Origin: CAXRGH01 sp964230195
GTDB taxonomy: Bacteria > Pseudomonadota > Gammaproteobacteria > Enterobacterales > Alteromonadaceae
Assembly: GCA_964230195.1 (NCBI GenBank)
Contig: CAXRGH010000093.1
Span: 1 to 9,538, forward strand
Direction of reading: 5' to 3'
Length of the DNA stretch: 9,538 nucleotides
Shown piece after piece: positions 6,139 to 9,538 of the stretch. How positions within the stretch are numbered: the first letter of the stretch is position 1; each line of letters starts with the position of its first letter. The position numbers were made by a program, and so were the translations under genes. The notes beneath the pieces were generated by a model that was not told where the DNA came from, did not search any database, and worked only from the letters and a program-made list of their open reading frames with translations.

Positions 6139-9100
6139 TTACACTTGATATCGCCTTCTTGCAACAGCGATAGAGAGCAGAAGCATTATCAACGCCATGC
6201 TTCCTCCTCGCTCTGTTCGAACGGTCGCTTCAACTTCAACCGGTGGCGCAACTGTTATGTTGACCTGCCCATAGCTAAGTGCTCCTAGGGCATCTTGAAC
6301 CGTGTAAATAATAGTCGCACTGCCGATGTCTGAAACGTCTGGTGTATATAAAATACTGCCGTCTTCCTGAACGACTGCGGTGCCATTATCAGTGACCGCA
6401 ATGATAACGGTTAGCGCATCATTTTCCGGATCGCTGTCGTTTGCCAATACGTTGATTACCTGAGAGTCTGACGTTCTTACGGTTAGGCTCTCATAGGCAA
6501 CAACTGGCGATTGATTTGCGGCAACAGTCACTACAAGCTCACCGGAGGAAATACCGCCGTCACCATCGCTTAAGACATAAGTTACAATGGTATTACCAAT
6601 GAAAGTTGCATCCGATGTAAATACCAATTGATTGTCTTCAACATTGATGTCACCAATGACACTGCTCGCTGACAGAATGGTCAACGCATTTCCATCGGCA
6701 TCGGTATCATTAGCTAACACATCGATGATACGAGATTCATTGACGCGCATACTTAACGTATCAGTAACAGCAACTGGCGCTTGGTTGTTACTGCGTAAAA
6801 TAGCAACACCGCCCGGGTCGACAATTTGCCCATTCGCTTCACCGTCATCATCATTCAAGCCACCATCTTGGATCAGGAGTTTCACACACCAATGGCCTTC
6901 AGTTAGACCTAAACTCCAATCGTCATCATTGGCTGCTGGACATTGTCCCTTTTCCCCTTGAGCACTGAACAATTGATTTTGTTCGTCTTGCTCAAAGTTA
7001 AACCAGACCCCATTACTACCAAGTTTACGGTAAATCGCGTTCGCTGGTATTGGTGAAGACTGAGGAATAACAATTGGATAGCTTTCGCCTACCATTAATG
7101 AGCTCATGACAAAATCAACCAAGCCACCTTTAATCTCAGCTTCTTCATCAAGCGTTAACTGTTCTGTTACCTCTTCATCGGTAAGCAAAACACCACCGGT
7201 ATCATTATTGGCAATGGTAATACCTTTGCGCAGACATACACCGGCCTCCGATGCGACTAAGAAGGCATCACTATTTTCGGCTTGTTGTTGGATGACATTA
7301 CATTGCGAGATAGCATCCATAAAGTCAGGAATTCCATCACCGTCAGCATCACCGTAGCCTTCTTGATCATCAGGTATCAAGTCACCATCAGTATCAACGC
7401 TGGTCAAAACGACTTTTTCACTGAGTACTTCAAGATAGACCTGAGTTGTTGTGACTATTGACGTATCTGCATCAACAGCAGTTGTAAGGGATACGGTGAA
7501 TATACCGTCACTTAAGCTGGCAGGATCAAACACAAATAGCCCTTGGTCAGCAGCCGTATTCGTAATCAGTGCGTTATCAGCGAACCAAGACAAGGTATAA
7601 CCTGTCAGGTCAGTTCGATCTTTCACTGCCACAGTGATGGAAACATCGCCTGCTGAAGGGTCAATCAAAGCAACTGGCTCACCACCTTGTGTCACCACGT
7701 ATTCCATTGTCGGCGCAACAATACCATCAACAATGGTCAGTGTCAGCGTATCATCACTACTGCGGTTTACTGTATCCGAAAGAGACACAGTGAGGGTTTC
7801 ATCACCTTCCAACAATTCATCCAAAAATACCGAGAATTGAAGACTCGCTGTCACCCCTGATTCGATTACAATCGAACCCTCAGTCAGACTGTGATCGCTA
7901 GTGCTAACGTCGCCCCCCAACTGGTAATCAACCACAACCGGATACTCAACGGCTGGGCCACTCAAAGACACATCAATTGAAATATCGCTTCCCTCGCTCA
8001 CTTGACGACGTGTTTCAATGGCCACTTGTGGATGAACATCAACCAATTGAGTCCCTGTCGTTACCTGTCCTTGCGAATCTTGTGTTCGCCATTCCACCAA
8101 ATGACGACCCGACGTGAACAGTTGATTTTCGCGCACTAACTCAACCGGGAGGATATTACCATTAGCATCCAAAGCACTCGCGGTTCCAATGTCAACACGC
8201 GTCACTCGACCGCTCGCATTCACTTGCACATCATCTGGTAAAGTGAGAATTGGTGCCCCAACTAAGAGCGGTGCTGAAACTTCGACTAGTGCATAACCAA
8301 CGTCTGAACCACCGGCACCGTCGCTCACTCCATAACGAACCAATACAGTTGTATTCGAGCTAGTTTCAAGTGTTAGCTCAAGTTGGTTGTCAATGATTGC
8401 AACTGAGCCTGCGGTGGCGCTTGCTCCCAACAGTGTTAATTGCTCGGAGTCAACGTCAGTGTCGTTGGCAAGTACATCCAATAAATACGTTCCTTCGGTG
8501 TTACCATCGAACGTTAAACTATCAAAGGCAACCATTGGATCGTCATTCACTGAAGCAACATCAATCGTTACCGTTTCAACAGTTGAGTTCAGTTCGCCAT
8601 CATTCAATTGATAGGTAAAGCTGTCTTCACCATTGAAATTATCGTTTGGTACGTATGACAAATAACCATTACTCGCGATACTGACATTACCTTGTGATGG
8701 TTGAGTTATTATAGAAAGCGTCAGTTCATCGTTTTCCCTATCTTCGCCAAGGATTGCAAAGACGAGGGCTTCATCTTCTTGAGTCAAGATACTCAACGGT
8801 AATGCAACTGGCGCTGTATTGATAACATTGACTGTAATTGAGAAAGCTTCCATTACCGTGTTGATGTCACCATCAGACACAGCAATTTGAATGTCATTGT
8901 ATTGACCTTCATCCCCAACATCTGGCTGACCACTAATTTGGCCAGTTGACGCATCAAAAGTCGCCCATTCAGGCAAGTTATTGACAATAAATGTTAACGA
9001 ATCTCCGTCGTCCTCAACAGACGGTGTAAACTCAAACGTATCATCTGCATTAACGAAATTAACTGGTGTACCCGCAATCACAGGGGCATCATTCACCGCA

Positions 9101-9538
9101 TTAATCGTGATCGATACGGTAGCCGAGGCAGTCAACAAGCCATCACTGACCTCATAGGAGAACTGGTCATTGCCATTGAAGTCAGCAGTTGGTGTGTAGA
9201 TAAACGTTTCATCCGTTACAACCACAATGCCGTTGGCGGCTGGCGAAGTCAGTGATAATGACAACGCATCTCCGTTAACATCTTCCACTGCGGCAGTGAT
9301 AGCAATGACACTATCTTCAGCCACGACAACCGATTGGTCTTGCGCTTCTGGTGCCACGTTCGGGTCAATTACCTCAAGGATTAGATTATCTATCTGTGCT
9401 GTCAGTTCGCCATCAGACACAATAATCGATAGGTTATCAATGAGTCCGACGACGTCTCTTGTTGCAACGCCACTAATCGTTCCCGTGTCAGTATCTAAAC
9501 TCATCCATGACGCTAGGTTTTCGGCACTAAAGGTGAGG
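6139..9538 (-). CDS. Large multidomain surface/secreted protein with Ig/cadherin-like, Calx-beta and choice-of-anchor U domains and a GlyGly-CTERM tail (partial, N-terminus outside window)
   Basis: The frame is open to the right edge; eleven more codons precede the Met at 9504 and continue an Ig-like domain (LTFSAENLASW...), so that Met is internal. 1132 residues are visible. Counting from that Met: putative Ig (He_PIG) to ~46; cadherin-like ('tandem-95' type, ending VNDAP) 51-140; He_PIG 141-231 (PEWATFDASTGQISG); tandem-95 type 232-323; cadherin-like 324-410 (VLANDTDVD); HYR-like 411-491; Calx-beta 494-592; an unassigned beta domain 597-700; an Asp-rich Ca-binding stretch 703-732; a choice-of-anchor U-like domain 735-905; two cadherin-like domains 908-996 and 999-1087, each with VLANDxDxxxxALT; GlyGly-CTERM 1099-1121. 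The only Cys residues (735, 757, 855, 873) lie in the anchor-U region, suggesting two disulfides. Family knowledge predicts export, processing by a rhombosortase and display or release at the cell surface. Binding partner and function cannot be told. It ends in TAA with a terminator behind it. Confidence 0.95.
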   Translation of the reverse strand, partial: LTFSAENLASWMSLDTDTGTISGVATRDVVGLIDNLSIIVSDGELTAQIDNLILEVIDPNVAPEAQDQSVVVAEDSVIAITAAVEDVNGDALSLSLTSPAANGIVVVTDETFIYTPTADFNGNDQFSYEVSDGLLTASATVSITINAVNDAPVIAGTPVNFVNADDTFEFTPSVEDDGDSLTFIVNNLPEWATFDASTGQISGQPDVGDEGQYNDIQIAVSDGDINTVMEAFSITVNVINTAPVALPLSILTQEDEALVFAILGEDRENDELTLSIITQPSQGNVSIASNGYLSYVPNDNFNGEDSFTYQLNDGELNSTVETVTIDVASVNDDPMVAFDSLTFDGNTEGTYLLDVLANDTDVDSEQLTLLGASATAGSVAIIDNQLELTLETSSNTTVLVRYGVSDGAGGSDVGYALVEVSAPLLVGAPILTLPDDVQVNASGRVTRVDIGTASALDANGNILPVELVRENQLFTSGRHLVEWRTQDSQGQVTTGTQLVDVHPQVAIETRRQVSEGSDISIDVSLSGPAVEYPVVVDYQLGGDVSTSDHSLTEGSIVIESGVTASLQFSVFLDELLEGDETLTVSLSDTVNRSSDDTLTLTIVDGIVAPTMEYVVTQGGEPVALIDPSAGDVSITVAVKDRTDLTGYTLSWFADNALITNTAADQGLFVFDPASLSDGIFTVSLTTAVDADTSIVTTTQVYLEVLSEKVVLTSVDTDGDLIPDDQEGYGDADGDGIPDFMDAISQCNVIQQQAENSDAFLVASEAGVCLRKGITIANNDTGGVLLTDEEVTEQLTLDEEAEIKGGLVDFVMSSLMVGESYPIVIPQSSPIPANAIYRKLGSNGVWFNFEQDEQNQLFSAQGEKGQCPAANDDDWSLGLTEGHWCVKLLIQDGGLNDDDGEANGQIVDPGGVAILRSNNQAPVAVTDTLSMRVNESRIIDVLANDTDADGNALTILSASSVIGDINVEDNQLVFTSDATFIGNTIVTYVLSDGDGGISSGELVVTVAANQSPVVAYESLTVRTSDSQVINVLANDSDPENDALTVIIAVTDNGTAVVQEDGSILYTPDVSDIGSATIIYTVQDALGALSYGQVNITVAPPVEVEATVRTERGGSMALIMLLLSIAVARRRYQV
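6142..6210 (-). other. GlyGly-CTERM protein-sorting tail
   Basis: The last 23 residues are RGGS, then the hydrophobic stretch MALIMLLLSIAVA, then RRRYQV. A Gly-Gly-Ser motif, one transmembrane segment and a basic cluster at the very C-terminus is the GlyGly-CTERM pattern. Known proteins with it are cleaved by the rhomboid-family protease rhombosortase, and several are type II secretion substrates. No rhombosortase gene is in this window. Confidence 0.85.
6790..7302 (-). other. Choice-of-anchor U-like domain
   Basis: Residues ~735-905 (from Met at 9504). Recognisable parts are ESYPIVIPQSSPIPANAIYR, GVWFNFE, FSAQGEKGQCP, LTEGHWCVKLLIQDGGLNDD and EANGQIVDPGGVAIL. I know this pattern from proteins that end in differing anchors such as PEP-CTERM or GlyGly-CTERM. 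It holds all four Cys of the visible protein. Assignment is from memory of the motif; boundaries are approximate. Confidence 0.7.
7309..7398 (-). other. Short Asp-rich calcium-binding stretch
   Basis: Residues 703-732: DTDGDLIPDDQEG followed by DADGDGIPDFMDAI. These are two thrombospondin type 3-like or EF-loop-like acidic motifs, placed directly before the anchor-U domain. The same motif type is greatly expanded in the giant protein encoded at 1-4839. Confidence 0.8.
7729..8025 (-). other. Calx-beta domain
   Basis: Residues 494-592. Evidence: an initial VSEGSDISIDVSLSG, a central VDYQLGGDVSTSDHSLTEGS and a closing LDELLEGDETLTVSLSDTV. The EGDE(T/S)-LTVSLS ending is the hallmark of Calx-beta domains, which bind Ca2+ in several large adhesins and exchangers. 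Calcium binding here is inferred. Confidence 0.8.

Noticed and set aside
6632..6961. 109-codon plus-strand frame and other short plus-strand frames at 7106, 7634, 8387 and 8397
   Set aside because: All are antisense to the large GlyGly-CTERM protein gene, Ser/Thr-rich, with no recognised domain or clear ribosome binding site.
9502..9504. ATG at 9504 as the start of the large right-hand protein
   Set aside because: The upstream eleven codons stay open and encode the strand before it in a putative Ig domain (LTFSAENLASW). There is no signal peptide after this Met, so the gene begins outside the window.

Overview
The window looks like chromosomal DNA from a marine gammaproteobacterium of the Alteromonadales/Vibrionales/Oceanospirillales kind. 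The reasons are the C-terminal GlyGly-CTERM sorting tail on one protein, a periplasmic cyclophilin of a type I associate with Alteromonas/Pseudoalteromonas-like bacteria, moderate G+C by eye, and secreted proteins built from calcium-binding modules. The genus cannot be fixed from sequence alone. All three genes lie on the minus strand, so transcription runs right to left. I see no credible plus-strand gene.

Right part (9538 to 6139): the 3' portion of a gene for a very large surface or secreted protein, cut at its 5' side by the window edge. It is a chain of Ig-like, cadherin-like, HYR-like and Calx-beta domains, then a short Asp-rich calcium-binding stretch, a 'choice-of-anchor U'-like domain holding the only four cysteines, two more cadherin-like domains, and a GlyGly-CTERM tail. 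A strong rho-independent terminator follows.

Middle (5883 to 5008): a periplasmic cyclophilin-type peptidyl-prolyl isomerase with its own promoter. The best start is a GTG with a good Shine-Dalgarno, not the upstream in-frame TTG.

Left part (4839 to 1): one uninterrupted reading frame of 1613 codons that runs off the left edge with no stop. It starts with a Sec signal peptide and a short N-terminal region with two Cys, then tandem copies of a module of about 533 residues: two complete and a third cut by the edge. Each module has two related beta-rich 'DGSG...W...F' segments, an 'NGFSL...GWDxWxW' segment, a Cys pair followed by an RYW...EWSE motif, and, in the complete copies, an Asp-rich block of about 104 residues resembling thrombospondin type 3 repeats. 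I do not recognise this module as a named family. It is the most novel item here.

Together the genes suggest an envelope/secretion locus: two giant exported proteins rich in beta structure and predicted calcium sites, flanking a periplasmic prolyl isomerase that could help fold them. That functional link is inference from position only.
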